Source: Heliocidaris tuberculata
Taxonomy: Eukaryota; Echinodermata; Echinoidea; Camarodonta; Echinometridae
NCBI GenBank assembly: GCA_025618425.1
Contig: CM046833.1
Span: forward strand, 32,621,747 to 32,685,746
DNA length: 64,000 nucleotides
Direction of reading: 5' to 3'
The number at the start of each line of letters is the position of its first letter. Within the stretch, counting starts at the first letter, position 1. Below are positions 36,354-47,510 of this stretch, piece by piece. Made by a program: the position numbers and the translations under genes. The notes under the pieces were generated by a model. It saw nothing but the letters and a program-made list of their open reading frames with translations. It searched no databases and had not been told where the DNA came from.

Positions 36354-37355
36354 GGCTCATTATCTATGGTATGACGAGAGAGAAAAGTTCAGAAGAAAAA
36401 AAAAAAAGACTGTAGAGGTTTTATTTTCTGGTTGGTCAGCAGTAAAGGCTTACTGAGCTTCAGATATTGAGGCCATTTTTACCATAGTTAAGGTCATTTG
36501 TGTCATTTACAAGGCACATTTGCACTGCGATAAGGTTGCTGAGGCTACAACAAACTTAATATCAATAAAAGACCTGTGTATAAATATGGCATTTGTCATA
36601 ATTTCATGTGATTTTTCATTTGAAGTATAAGTCGCAGAGACATAGACTACTTCAAAATTTAAGAAAAGGTTAAATCCCATGCAAGATTAAATCATATTCC
36701 ATGTCCCCTAAAAAAATCTTTTGAAAGCTGTATAAAATTTTAATCTAAGTTAATCACCACATGAAAGACAGCTCATGAATTAGATCCAATTCCAAGATGT
36801 TTATGACTTTTCCGAGATTCACATCTTTCTTGGATAGTTATTTAATATGCGACTATGGACGGAAGAAAGAAAACCACCATCAGTGCTGGGTACTGCCACT
36901 GCCCACTGGAAATAACAATCAAAACGTAATTTCAATAGTAAGCATACATGTACACCCATGCAAATCCAAGTCAAACCGCAGGTCCCCCAAAAGTGCTCTA
37001 TTTTATTTCTAGTTTTGCTTGACTGGGTCAGTCTCTGAATACATAATGAGCAGGAATCCCCAGGAACATCTAATTTCCATATGACTGAATGGACTAGTTA
37101 ACATTTACCGATTGTCATGATTTACACATCAAATAAAAGAGGAGGAATTAGAGATTCATGACATACTCTATTTGTCTATGAAAAATGTGACAAAATTGGT
37201 GAAAAATAATGTTATTTTATGACCACAAAATGGAAATGAAACAAAAAGTAAACCTGTAAAAACTCACAGTTTTACTATGAGTCAGGTTGAATTTGATACG
37301 AGTATGAAGGGCAATATCTATACTTTACAAATATTGAAATAATATGAATGTACAC

Positions 37356-37639
37356 TTTATGACAGGGTCAGGATCCAGCAAAATTTAACCAAAGTACACA
37401 TTGACATTTTGTCTTTCAAATAGTTGATTCCAGCACTCTGATTGGTTACTTCACAAGCCCTTTCCCTAAAGAAGATCAACTTGTTTGTCACAGCCAGGAA
37501 CATGTTTGCACAAGAGGTTAAGAGTTCACCCAACAGGTGGCATGTGGATTCAAATATCACGCCCCTAATCTTGCAGGGTGGCCTTGCCAGCCAATCACAG
37601 TACTAGGATAGGATTCTATGGTCCTGACCCTGTCATAAA
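37356..37639. mobile_element. Short MITE (284 bp)
   Basis: TTTATGACAGGGTCAGGA at the left and its exact inverse at the right. Confidence 0.75.
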
Positions 37640-38137
37640 TGTAAGGGTGTTTTGAATATAATGTAAAAGATGAAACTTCAACATGTTCAACGCTTCCATA
37701 CATGTACATATGTAATTTAATAGAGGCTCATATACTTTTTATATGTATTTTATCGACTTGAAATCTTATAAAGAAAAGTGTTTTGTTTCACTATTTTATC
37801 ACTTATTTGAAACTACTTATTCTTTATAACTTAAACAAGGAATGTCTGTGTTGATAAACTATATCTACATGTATCTATGTATCTTTCCAGAAAGTTTGAT
37901 GAGCATAGCATTAATATTTTTTGAGTTAATTGGTGCTTGCTCGCGTTGCGCAGCACGCAGATGTCTCAACATGCTCCATCTCTTTCATCTTTAATTTTGT
38001 TTTAAAAAGGTTTGTTCACTGACACTGTGACAGAACATTGCAAACGCAGCAAATTTTGCACAGATATTAACCAACGAATTATCCTAATTTTGATTTGTTA
38101 TGACATTTGACAGAGTTTTACTAACATAAAACATAAC

Positions 38138-38608
38138 CAGTAGAGACACATGGCCGATATTGGAGACCGTTTCCTATTTGGGAGACCATCTCTCTTATCA
38201 GAGACTAAGATCTATCTATGTCAACATTTTTGGTAGCCTATTTGCCATTTGGGAGACAGTCTCCCATTCAGGAGGCCAATTTTCTTTATTTACATTTGCG
38301 GCAAAGGGATAACCTTGGCTCAAAATGAAAATGAGATAAGCAGATCCCTCATGAAAAATGACCCCTTTTGACCGTCTACTTTACACATCCACTGGTCCAC
38401 TTTTGTTTTCATATTTTTTGTTATGATCCACACAAAACTAATGGGCTTCTGATTTCAGAGAGGAAAAAAAATTGGCTGAGAAAAAAGTGCCTTGTTGTTG
38501 TTCTTCTTCTTTCTAATTGTCCTCTTGTTAGCAAAGTCTCCAATCACTAATCAGAGACTGTATCCCAAGTGGGAGAGAGTCTCCCAAATCGGCCATGTGC
38601 CTCTACTG
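38138..38608. mobile_element. MITE with 5-bp target duplication
   Basis: Inverted ends CAGTAGAGACACATGGCCGA and its inverse (TCGGCCATGTGCCTCTACTG), continuing imperfectly for about 45 bp, flanked by ATAAC on both sides (38133-38137 and 38609-38613). About 470 bp, no ORF. The superfamily is not identified. Confidence 0.8.
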
Positions 38609-38732
38609 ATAACATCGTTTCCTGAATGCAGCCCCAGAACCATGCCCCAGAACAGGCGAATCGCGTGCCAGAACCACATGGCCTGGTCAATCATTGTCAA
38701 TGCAGTGCCAGTAGGCCCAGTAGTAGTATAGT

Positions 38733-39430
38733 CAAGGATTGTAATTCCGAACAGATTGTATTACCGAACATGTACAGTTAAGCGCCTAAAATGGGTTTTC
38801 ATACGTGTGGGATTACGCGTATGAAAACCACACTATTGAAACAAAGGTTGTGTTTTTTTCCCATAGGTTTCACATGTTCGGAAATACAGTACAGTCAAGG
38901 ATTGTAATTCCGAACAGATTGTATTACTTAACGTGTACAGTTAAGCGCCTAAAAATATGGGTTTTCATACGCGTGGGATTACACGTATGAAAACCACACC
39001 ATTGAAACAAAGGTTGTGTCTTTTTCCCATAGGTTTCACACGTTCAGAAATACAGTACCTTTTTCAAGGGACCAAAAAGCCGCGTCGTTGGGAAGGGGTT
39101 CACTCGGAAGGGAATATCGTATTAAATCTACGTTGTCTTTTTAAAATTTCATCAACTTCTTTTTCTGTAGGACTTTTAGCATTCATTACCTAAGTTTGAC
39201 AGATATTCATTTGATATTTTATTTGCTATCGTTGATTTTCTGAAAAGTGTTCGAACACTGGATCAACCACCATAAATTTTTCAAGGGACCAAAAAGCCGC
39301 GTCGTTGGGAAGGGGTTCACTCGGAAGGGAATATTGTATTAAATCTATGTTGTCTTTTTAAAATTTCATCAACCTCTTTTTCTGTAGGACTTTTAGCATT
39401 CATTATCTAAGTTTGACAGATATTCGTTTA
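38733..39430. mobile_element. Copy of the 56037-56490 element with internal duplications
   Basis: Has the CAAGGATTGTAATTCCGAAC start twice, the CACGTATGAAAACCACACAT-type block twice, and the GGGACCAAAAAGCCGCGTCG block twice (39066 and 39283). The last copy breaks off at 39430 and its missing end resumes at about 42245. Confidence 0.65.
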
Positions 39431-39470
39431 AAGTAGATATTAAAAGCAAATCACAAATATGCTTAATAAT

Positions 39471-41320
39471 CAGGCATGAAAATTGCTGTTCATCAAAAAC
39501 ACTGAAAAACTTTCGTGAACCAAAGCGAGGGAGCGAAGTGAAAGAGTAGGGAGATTTTTTTCAAATTTGGGGTTCAGAATTGTGCAATCTAGTGCATTCT
39601 GTGGTGAGATATTTAACCTCATATTCAATGAGAATCTGGATCAGGATGATTTTATATAGCATAAGGCATACCAAAACAGGCTCTGAGTACATAATTTATC
39701 AATACCACCAAATGCGATTTAATGTGTATTATGTGCAGAGCACTTTCATGAATAAAACTGAGCAGTGAGCTGAATAAACATCAAATAATCCACTCCCCAA
39801 AATCCCAACTTACTTTTCTAGACCAGTAAGTTGACTTTTCTCGGTACAGAATGTCTATAGATTTTGCCTCTCCTGTATCATTATCTCTTTTGACAATGTC
39901 TTTGCGCTTTATTTTGAGGCCACAGAATGCCATGACTTCTGCAATGTTTATGACATGAAGTTGTTTTGACTTCCTGCGTTCAACAACACGGCCGCGCTGC
40001 AGTGGTCATGAGCGATCGAAATATCCCACACCACGTATAGTGGTCATACTGACCACTACGCGGGACGAATGCAAAAATACTAGTCATTTTCTATCGCATG
40101 TACTTAAGGTATGGGAGGAAAAGTAAGATAAATATTTAAAATACTTCCTTTCAAATTCAGCGCTTTAAAATCTCTTTCCTACCTTAAATGGCCGTTAGGA
40201 AAAACTTCTGATATTTCCAGCAAAATCCAAAGTCAAAATCATGTCCAAAACCTAAGAAATCCCCGCCAATTTTTTTTGCGATCGCATGTTGTTTTCATGG
40301 TGCCGATGTTTTTAGACTAAATCGGCCAATAAAATTTTGTCCACAACGAAACTCGGTATCGCGTGCACATCGATCTCTACGATCGCACACACGGAAAATC
40401 GGGACTTACGTGTGCGCGATAGGAACCGAACTTTTAACGACCGAATTTTTTAGCGGGAGATGTCAGCGCTCGCGGCGATCAGGAAATGTACATCATGACT
40501 TGCGATACCCCTTTTCGCTAGAAGTGACAGTAAATTACAGATTTCATTTTCGGAATTATCTTTTCCAACATCGGTGAGTTGAATTTATTGTATTTCATGA
40601 ATATGTTGGTGTCGTTTCTTGTAAATTAAATGCCGATTATGAGTGAATGTTGGTGACTTTTGTGCAGTGGTGTTTTGAAAGTGTCGAGGTGGATGACTGC
40701 CTAGAGTCTACACACGAAGTATAGTAATGTCGCTATGAGTGAAATATCCCATCGTCGATGATCACATACCTTGCAAAATGCATGCCGTTTACTTTTTCCA
40801 AAAGCCGTGATAATGTCAAACTCTACTCTTATCCACATGATCTTGCTGTAAAACTGGAAATTTTCAAGGCTTATCCTTTTAAAAGTACAATCCAAATCGG
40901 CAAAAGACAGATCATTCGCTTACTTGAGACATCGCAACTGCACTAGCAAACATACGGTGTGCATTGCACATGGGTTGTGTGACTGTGTACATGTAATTAC
41001 ATGCATGTGCTTGTAGTATGAATAGCCTTCCGCCTTCAAGCGAGTGCGCGATTACGGGAGGTATTTTGTGTAATCCTCGGCAGTTATTATGCGATCCCTT
41101 CGCATGTACGTACAGTATAAACACGGACACAAGTTGCTGTGTGAGTACATGCGTGAAGTAAGCCAAGGGATCGCCTCTGATTCCGTCTTTATTGCATGCC
41201 CATGTATACTGTGTATACACGATGACGTGTGCGCGGAAAAGTGTGAATTACGCGGAAAAAAAATCTAGGCTCGGAGGAAAAAGCGGAAATCCGCGGATAC
41301 GCGGAAAATTTTCATGCCTG
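39471..41320. mobile_element. hAT-like non-autonomous element (1.85 kb)
   Basis: CAGGCATGAAAATT at the left and AATTTTCATGCCTG at the right are exact inverse ends, with AATAAT on both sides. The interior is locally CpG-rich and contains no transposase frame. It sits within a larger insertion that splits a repeat between 39430 and 42245. Confidence 0.6.
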
Positions 41321-43340
41321 AATAATGTATCTCTAGAAACTAGAAAACTTGCAGATGGTAATCATATAAGTTTTACGTTAACTGCGTGTTTGATGATTAA
41401 AAAATGGCACAAATAAAAACGCTTCTCAGCATCTGGGATATCCGAGCGATTCGCCAGAAATATACCCATGTTTTCATGACGTCACATCAGGTACCAATCC
41501 TGCCTAAGCAGACGACGTCCTATATCAAGTGAACGTAACTGCAATGCAATTATTTTTAAATTATAAAGAGTTTGGTGTGTTTCACCATGACCGTATTTCA
41601 CATCATTCTAAAAGGGAAGTGAAACCGTTTCTAGTAACTAAAATCTTTTGTTTGTAAGAAGTCATGATAAGGGTCAATGATCAATCAAAGAAATCACACT
41701 TTCGAATTGTAAAGCCCGCTGAATTATAGCATGGATGGTATTCGTTCCCTCTTGAAACGCCGACATGCCGCGGTGCATGCAGCTGAAAATACAATGGCAT
41801 CTTATCTTGTTTACAAGCGATTGATTCCTTTATTTTTTTAACGCTGCATTTTTCATCAAAATAATACCATGCAGGAAATTTAGAGTGAGGCAACAAATAA
41901 ACATTTATACTGACGCTAGCGAAGTAAGAGAAATAAGTGAAGATGAGATGACAAAACAGGCACTGAAAATGTGTAAGATGTTATGGGGCATCGTCTGCTT
42001 AGGAAGGATTGCTCCCCGGTATGACGTCACATATCTCAGCAGCGTTCAAAGAGCTCTAGATCTATCTATAGGTGCTATAGCGGGGCTGTGTTATATCATT
42101 ATCATTTTATAATTGATAATAGACTAATCATTACTTCAAATGTTTCCAAGTGTTGAATTTTGATGAACCTTGTTCAATCTAAGCTTCACCTATGCAATAA
42201 TAAAAATTAAATCAATATTCAAAATCAATGAAATTCTACTTCAATATTTTATTTGCTATCGTTGATTTTCTGAAAAGTGTTCGGACACTGGATCCACCAC
42301 CATCTAGCAGTAGCTGCACTTCACGCCGCCGCCAGGCGGCAACAATTGAATTGGTGGACGTGGCCGTGGGCCACTCTCCCTGGACTCTGGAGTTAGTGGG
42401 GTGGTGTCCAGGAGCAGCTGGTACTGGTCGAGCAAGGAAAAGGTAAACAGCTAAAGCGATTTATCTTAATACCAAAAAAATTAACTGTACGATGAGTAGA
42501 CCTATAGATTGTATCTAATAAAATGATTATGATATTGTATTTGTAATTGAAATAAAATATGAGTAGATCTAAGTCTTACCGACCTGACGATATGTAACTT
42601 GACCGGAAGAGAAAAAAGCAAGCAGGTGCATAATTGCGATATGCGATGCACGACGCGACGACGTACGTGAAAATGACGTACGCGCGACGGACTGTGTACA
42701 CAATGGTATCTTTGATGATGCAAAACATAAAGAAAAAAATCAAATAAGTTGACATGAGGCAAGTCTGGCTTATCATACAACCGCGTATTTTATTATTAAA
42801 AAGAGCAGTAATTCGTAGATATATTTGTATTTTGCCTAGCAGCAATATCGTGTGAGATGTCTTCACTGTTATTCAAAACACTGCCGATGAGATTCTCCTG
42901 AGCTGAGCTGAGCTGCATTTCAAAGTTCAGACATTTCCACTTCCATTTTGAAAATTTGAAAGAAAAAAGAAAAAACCACAATCGTTTCTCAAATATAAAA
43001 TTGAACATTTACTGTTGTTCCAGTTGTAGCTCTTCTGTTAAATTATCAAGATTGGTTGTTTGGATTTGCATAGAGAGAGTATCCTCCCCGATTTAGCTTC
43101 CAGTGGCAGATTCAGGGATGGGAGGGGGCAAGAGGGTAAAATTAAAATGTCTCCAAATTTTGTCAAAATCACTACTATATCCCCACCTCTTCCTCTCGGC
43201 AAGATTGAAATTTCCGACTTTTAGCTAGGAAAACAAAAAGTCAGATTATTATTTGATATGTTTTAAAAAACATTTCTCAAATCTGGATCTAGAAAATTGA
43301 AGTTTGTGATAATCTGTTATGTTCCATCACCATTATCCTT

Positions 43341-43455
43341 CACCCCCCCCCCCCCCCCCCCGGTCCGTTCTCTCTCTCTCTCTCTCTCTCCCTTCTCCTT
43401 CTCTCCCTCTCATTATTTTTCTCTTTCTCATGTACTTTATCTCTCTCTCTCTCTC
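43341..43455. repeat. Poly-C followed by CT microsatellite
   Basis: A C run at 43344-43360 precedes interrupted (CT)n tracts. Similar structure at 60759-60860. Confidence 0.85.
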
Positions 43456-44847
43456 ACCTATCTATGGTAAATAGAAGTTCTGCAATATTTAATTGCAGAG
43501 GAATATATAATCTACACAACCCCCACACTCCATAGCTATATAGACCAATCCCCCCCCCCCAAAAAAAAAAAAAAAATTATGCTCATTTCAACCATTTCAG
43601 AACTTTGTTAATTTCCCTTTCTCTTTCTTGGTCTCTCTCTCCCTTTCATTCATTCTCCACAAAAAAAATAAGACATTGCAAAATATTAATTAGAAAAGTA
43701 TTTTTTTGAAGTTCTGTATTTTACAAGGCAAGATTTTTGTAATTGCCCAATGTAAAGGCTATGTTAAATACAACTCCAATGTTTCACAAGACCGTCATAA
43801 GTACAAGTTCACGGACATCCCTTGAAGCGAGTGTATTAAGATTAACATACGTTTCAATGGGATGTCAGCAAACTTGTACTTATAATTATTTAATGAAACA
43901 ATGCCCAGGGAGACACTGGGCTACCTGGAGATGGTTTCAATGTACACTATATTCATACTGCAATATGATGACACATGTCATTATCATATTGTAATAGAAA
44001 ATACAATAAAATAATAAAGTCTGGACGAAGATCACTTATAAAGTTCTGAAGTGAATTTAAAAGCAAAATTTTACAGGTTGATAAAGTATGATGAAATAAG
44101 ACCAATCACAAGTATGATGTTACTTTATATTTCATTAAAGGGCAATCTAACCTTGGTAATAAGATGATTTGTGTGAAAGCAGCAAAATAAAAAAAAACAG
44201 GATGGTGCAAGTCTGCAAGAATATATCACCAGCCTTTTCACAAAGGCTCCCACATGGTGTTACCGAAAGCCTTCAATTGTGAATACTCACTCACCATGTA
44301 AACCTACAGAGAACATCTAAAGGATGGTGAAAGTTTGAAAGAAATCGGACAAGGAATAAGAAAGTATGGATGTTTGAAAGATGAGATCACTACATCTATG
44401 CAAATTTCAAATTGGCAATTTGGTAAGTCGATTGTGACATCCTTGTGAACAACCCTCCCGTTTGCCGTACATCATTTTTAAAATCATAATACATGTACAT
44501 GTAGAATGATTCAGAAATGAAAAAAAGTTGAGTAAGAAATAGCACCTTTAACAGCTATAAGTACGTCATGTCACTTTATTACTTGCTACCTTAGAGTTGC
44601 CAAAATATGAAATATCAGTGAACATGTGCACTTAGTTTGTAGGGTAAATTTAAGTAATACATGTACATGTAAGTTGAGAGTAAGAAATAGTACCTCACTG
44701 ATGCATGCCTATGTCAAGTCACTTTATTACTGCTAACCTTGAATAAGTTGAATTGCTCCCAAAAATTAAATAATAGTGAACATGTGCACTATTTTGTAGG
44801 GCAAAGTTGAGTACTGTTCCCTCAATGTCTTTGTAACTGTAGGTACA

Positions 44848-45024
44848 GTAAAAACTCACTATAACAAGAACCTTAGGACCATGAAAATGACCTTGTTATC
44901 ACAGGAATCTCCTTATATCAGGGTAAAAAACAAAAGAACATAAAGATCAGGGACAAGCAAAATTACCTGGTTATATCGGGAATCATGTTACATCAGAGCT
45001 CTTAATAACGAGTTTCCACTGTAT
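44848..45024. mobile_element. pogo/Tigger-like MITE
   Basis: ACAGTAAAAACTCACTATAA to GAGTTTCCACTGTA; same interior as 28952-29127. Confidence 0.7.
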
Positions 45025-45489
45025 CAATCAACTTTCATATACACATTGGGTGATTTCAATTTCAGTGTTGGTGTTGGTGTTGGTGTTGAGAGCGTGAATT
45101 GGGCTGCTGATTCTAGCCCCAACACCGAATTTGCGTTTATAAAAATAATACCAATCACATTATTGATAGCTCAACACCTAGTGAAGTCAATCCTAGCACG
45201 AGCTTCATTTCAGGTTCGGTGTTGTGGCTGGTGCTAGTTTTGCCCCAACACCAACACCAGCTTTCAACACCGAACATGAATTCAGTGTTCACCCATTTCA
45301 TTGGGTATTAAAACCAGAATCTTTTTGTGTAAAACCTAAAGAGTCAAGACACTGTTACAGATTCTGTGAGTGATCATGACTTGCTCAAGTTTCAAGCCAC
45401 AAGTCAACTGAATAACGAAGATGAATAGTTTAAATAAAGTGAAGTTTCTTGCAGCAAAAACAACTCACAGTTGTTTCTGGTGGCATCTA

Positions 45490-45700
45490 GGGCCTGAATT
45501 CACAAAGGAGGTTCAAACCATGGGTAAGGTTTAAACCTCCGTAAGCGTACTAAAATAAACGTAAATAAGTGCGCATTGCCCATGCGCAAGCCCTCAAAGA
45601 AAATAATATGATTGGATCGGATTCCGTGCGCATGTACTCTTAACCCAGGAGGGGGTTTAAACCATGGTTTAAACCAAACTTCCTTTGTGAATTCGGGCCT
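45490..45700. mobile_element. Short MITE with GGCCTGAATTCACAAAGGA ends
   Basis: Inverted ends (GGCCTGAATTCACAAAGGAG and inverse) enclosing further inverted GGTTTAAACC motifs; about 210 bp. Confidence 0.75.
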
Positions 45701-46015
45701 ACAATGTATGTGTCTGGTTTTAACCCTTTCGAGACAACTGACCACATTTTGTGGATTGGCTCAATAACTTTTGTTTCAGGGCCCTAAAAAATATATCAGA
45801 TATATGAGTGGAAAGAGCAAAAATTTCGGCAGACACTGTGTCCATATTTGTTGCATTTGATGCCAGAAATTTTAAAAAGGAGAATAAGCTTTAAAATTCT
45901 TAAATTGGCAACACATTGAGAGGTTCAAAATCATTGTTTTTTTGTCAAAATTGGCAATTCTCTCAACTTTTCAACAAAGTTCGAAACCATGTATGTTGTT
46001 TTCAAAGACATAACC

Positions 46016-46021
46016 TTTATT
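46016..46021 (-). promoter_or_regulatory. Candidate polyadenylation signal of paralog 1
   Basis: AATAAA on the minus strand about 115 nt after the stop codon. Position fits a short 3' UTR; not verified. Confidence 0.4.
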
Positions 46022-46134
46022 AAAATCATGTAGCATTAAAAAAAAAAGATTATTGTTGACAATTTGAAGAACAGAATGTGATCAATTAAGCCTTTCAATA
46101 ATTCCTGTTATGAAAGAGTTAAAGTGGTGATTAT

Positions 46135-47510
46135 CTATTGCTGTATGCCATTACCAACATTTTCATCTCCCTGTAGCTTATGTTTGAACAGGTGAAAAGT
46201 ATAATGATCATTCAGGGAAAATGTTTTACCACAAATTTCACAAGAATAAGGTTTCTCTGCTGTATGAAGGCTTTGCATATGAGTTGTAAGTGAACTCTTT
46301 GCTGTGAATGCTTTTCCACATTCAGTGCAAACAAATGGCCTGAGGCCCTTGTGCCGCCGTTCATGTTTTATCAGATTTCCTTTATCAGCAAACCCTTTAT
46401 TACACACAGTGCAAAAGAAGCGCATAGGGCGTTCCCGGTGCACGTGTCGCTTGTGCTGACAGACTGCTTTTCTCACTCTAAACCCTCGACCACAAAGCTC
46501 ACATTTAAAGGGTTTCAGTCCATTATGTTCTCCTTGATGGTTGTTGAACGCACTCTCTGATCTGAAAGTTCTTGGACAGAGTGTGCAGTGATATGTACGG
46601 TTCTGCTCGTGGGTTTTGAGGTGTTTCAAAAAGACAGACTCTTTGCTAAAAGACTTTGAGCAATGACTACACGTGAAAGGTTTATATCCGAAATGCACAT
46701 CTTTCTCATGGTTACTGACAGTGTTACGGGTCAAATATGTTTTAGGGCAAAAGCGGCACTTGAAGGGGCGTTCCTTGAGGTAGTAAGTGGCAGTTTTTCC
46801 AAGCATATCCTGAGGCTCATCAGGTGCTGGTTCTGCTACAGGTGCTGGTGTTGCTGATGGAAGAGTCCTTTCATCAGAATGGGATGTTAAGTAAGATTGG
46901 TGTGTCAGCTCATGCTTCAGGCAATCTTTCTTTTTAGAGAACCGTTCTTTACAAAACCGGCATGGGTACCCATGGATATGATTTTCATGCTTCCGGAGTG
47001 CAACCTTTGATGTGTACCTTCCGTTGCATTCATTACACTTGTGTGGCCTGGGTTCATGTTCTGGTTTGTGCAGCATCATGTGTTTTGCCCACGTCTGGGC
47101 ATTCCTCTGTCTCTTACCACATACAGGACAAGTGTGATCCGGGCTGTACTCGTGGAACATCTCATGCGCCTTTAGTTTACCGTAAGAACTGAAGACCTTG
47201 TCACAGGTATCACACTTGAAAACAGAGTCTTTGAGGTTGCTTGCTCTTTTCCTTTTCTTGAGAGGCTGTTTTAAGCTGACTTCACTTCCTTTCTTGAGAG
47301 GCTGTTTTAAGCTGACTTCAATTCCTTTCTTGAGAGGCTGTTTAAAGCTGACCTCAATTCCAGCTGATTTTTTCTTTGGCTGTTTCATTGTCTGTACAGA
47401 GATCATCTCATCAGGTTGACCATTGGTGTGCTCATATCTGATGTGTCTCAGGATAAGTTTAGCTGATGTGAACAGACCCTCACACAGGCTACACTGGAAC
47501 TTTCGTGCAT
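46135..47510 (-). CDS. Paralog 1 exon 4 (zinc-finger exon)
   Basis: Acceptor TTTCAG|ATG, phase 1; the stop is at 46135. Begins DARKFQCSLC (proximal C2H2 finger with H-x4-H), followed by a Lys-rich linker with three near-identical 12-residue repeats (GIEVSLKQPLKK type), four fingers, an Ala/Pro linker with the DMLGKTATYYLKERPF motif, then seven fingers. A possible AATAAA signal lies at 46016-46021 (minus). Confidence 0.92.

Larger units (their letters stand above)
36354..46134. other. Intergenic region between paralogs 1 and 2
   Basis: No gene recognised. Mostly mobile DNA: MITEs at 37356, 38138, 44848 and 45490, a rearranged repeat at 38733, a hAT-like element at 39471, and simple repeats near 43350-43580. 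A GTTGGT repeat at 45065-45086 is non-coding. Confidence 0.65.

Noticed and set aside
10526..47510. Direct assignment of the array to PRDM9
   Set aside because: The PR domain and proximal finger are similar in layout, but no KRAB/SSXRD part is seen, the RYVN Asn is replaced and the fingers are not near-identical tandem repeats.
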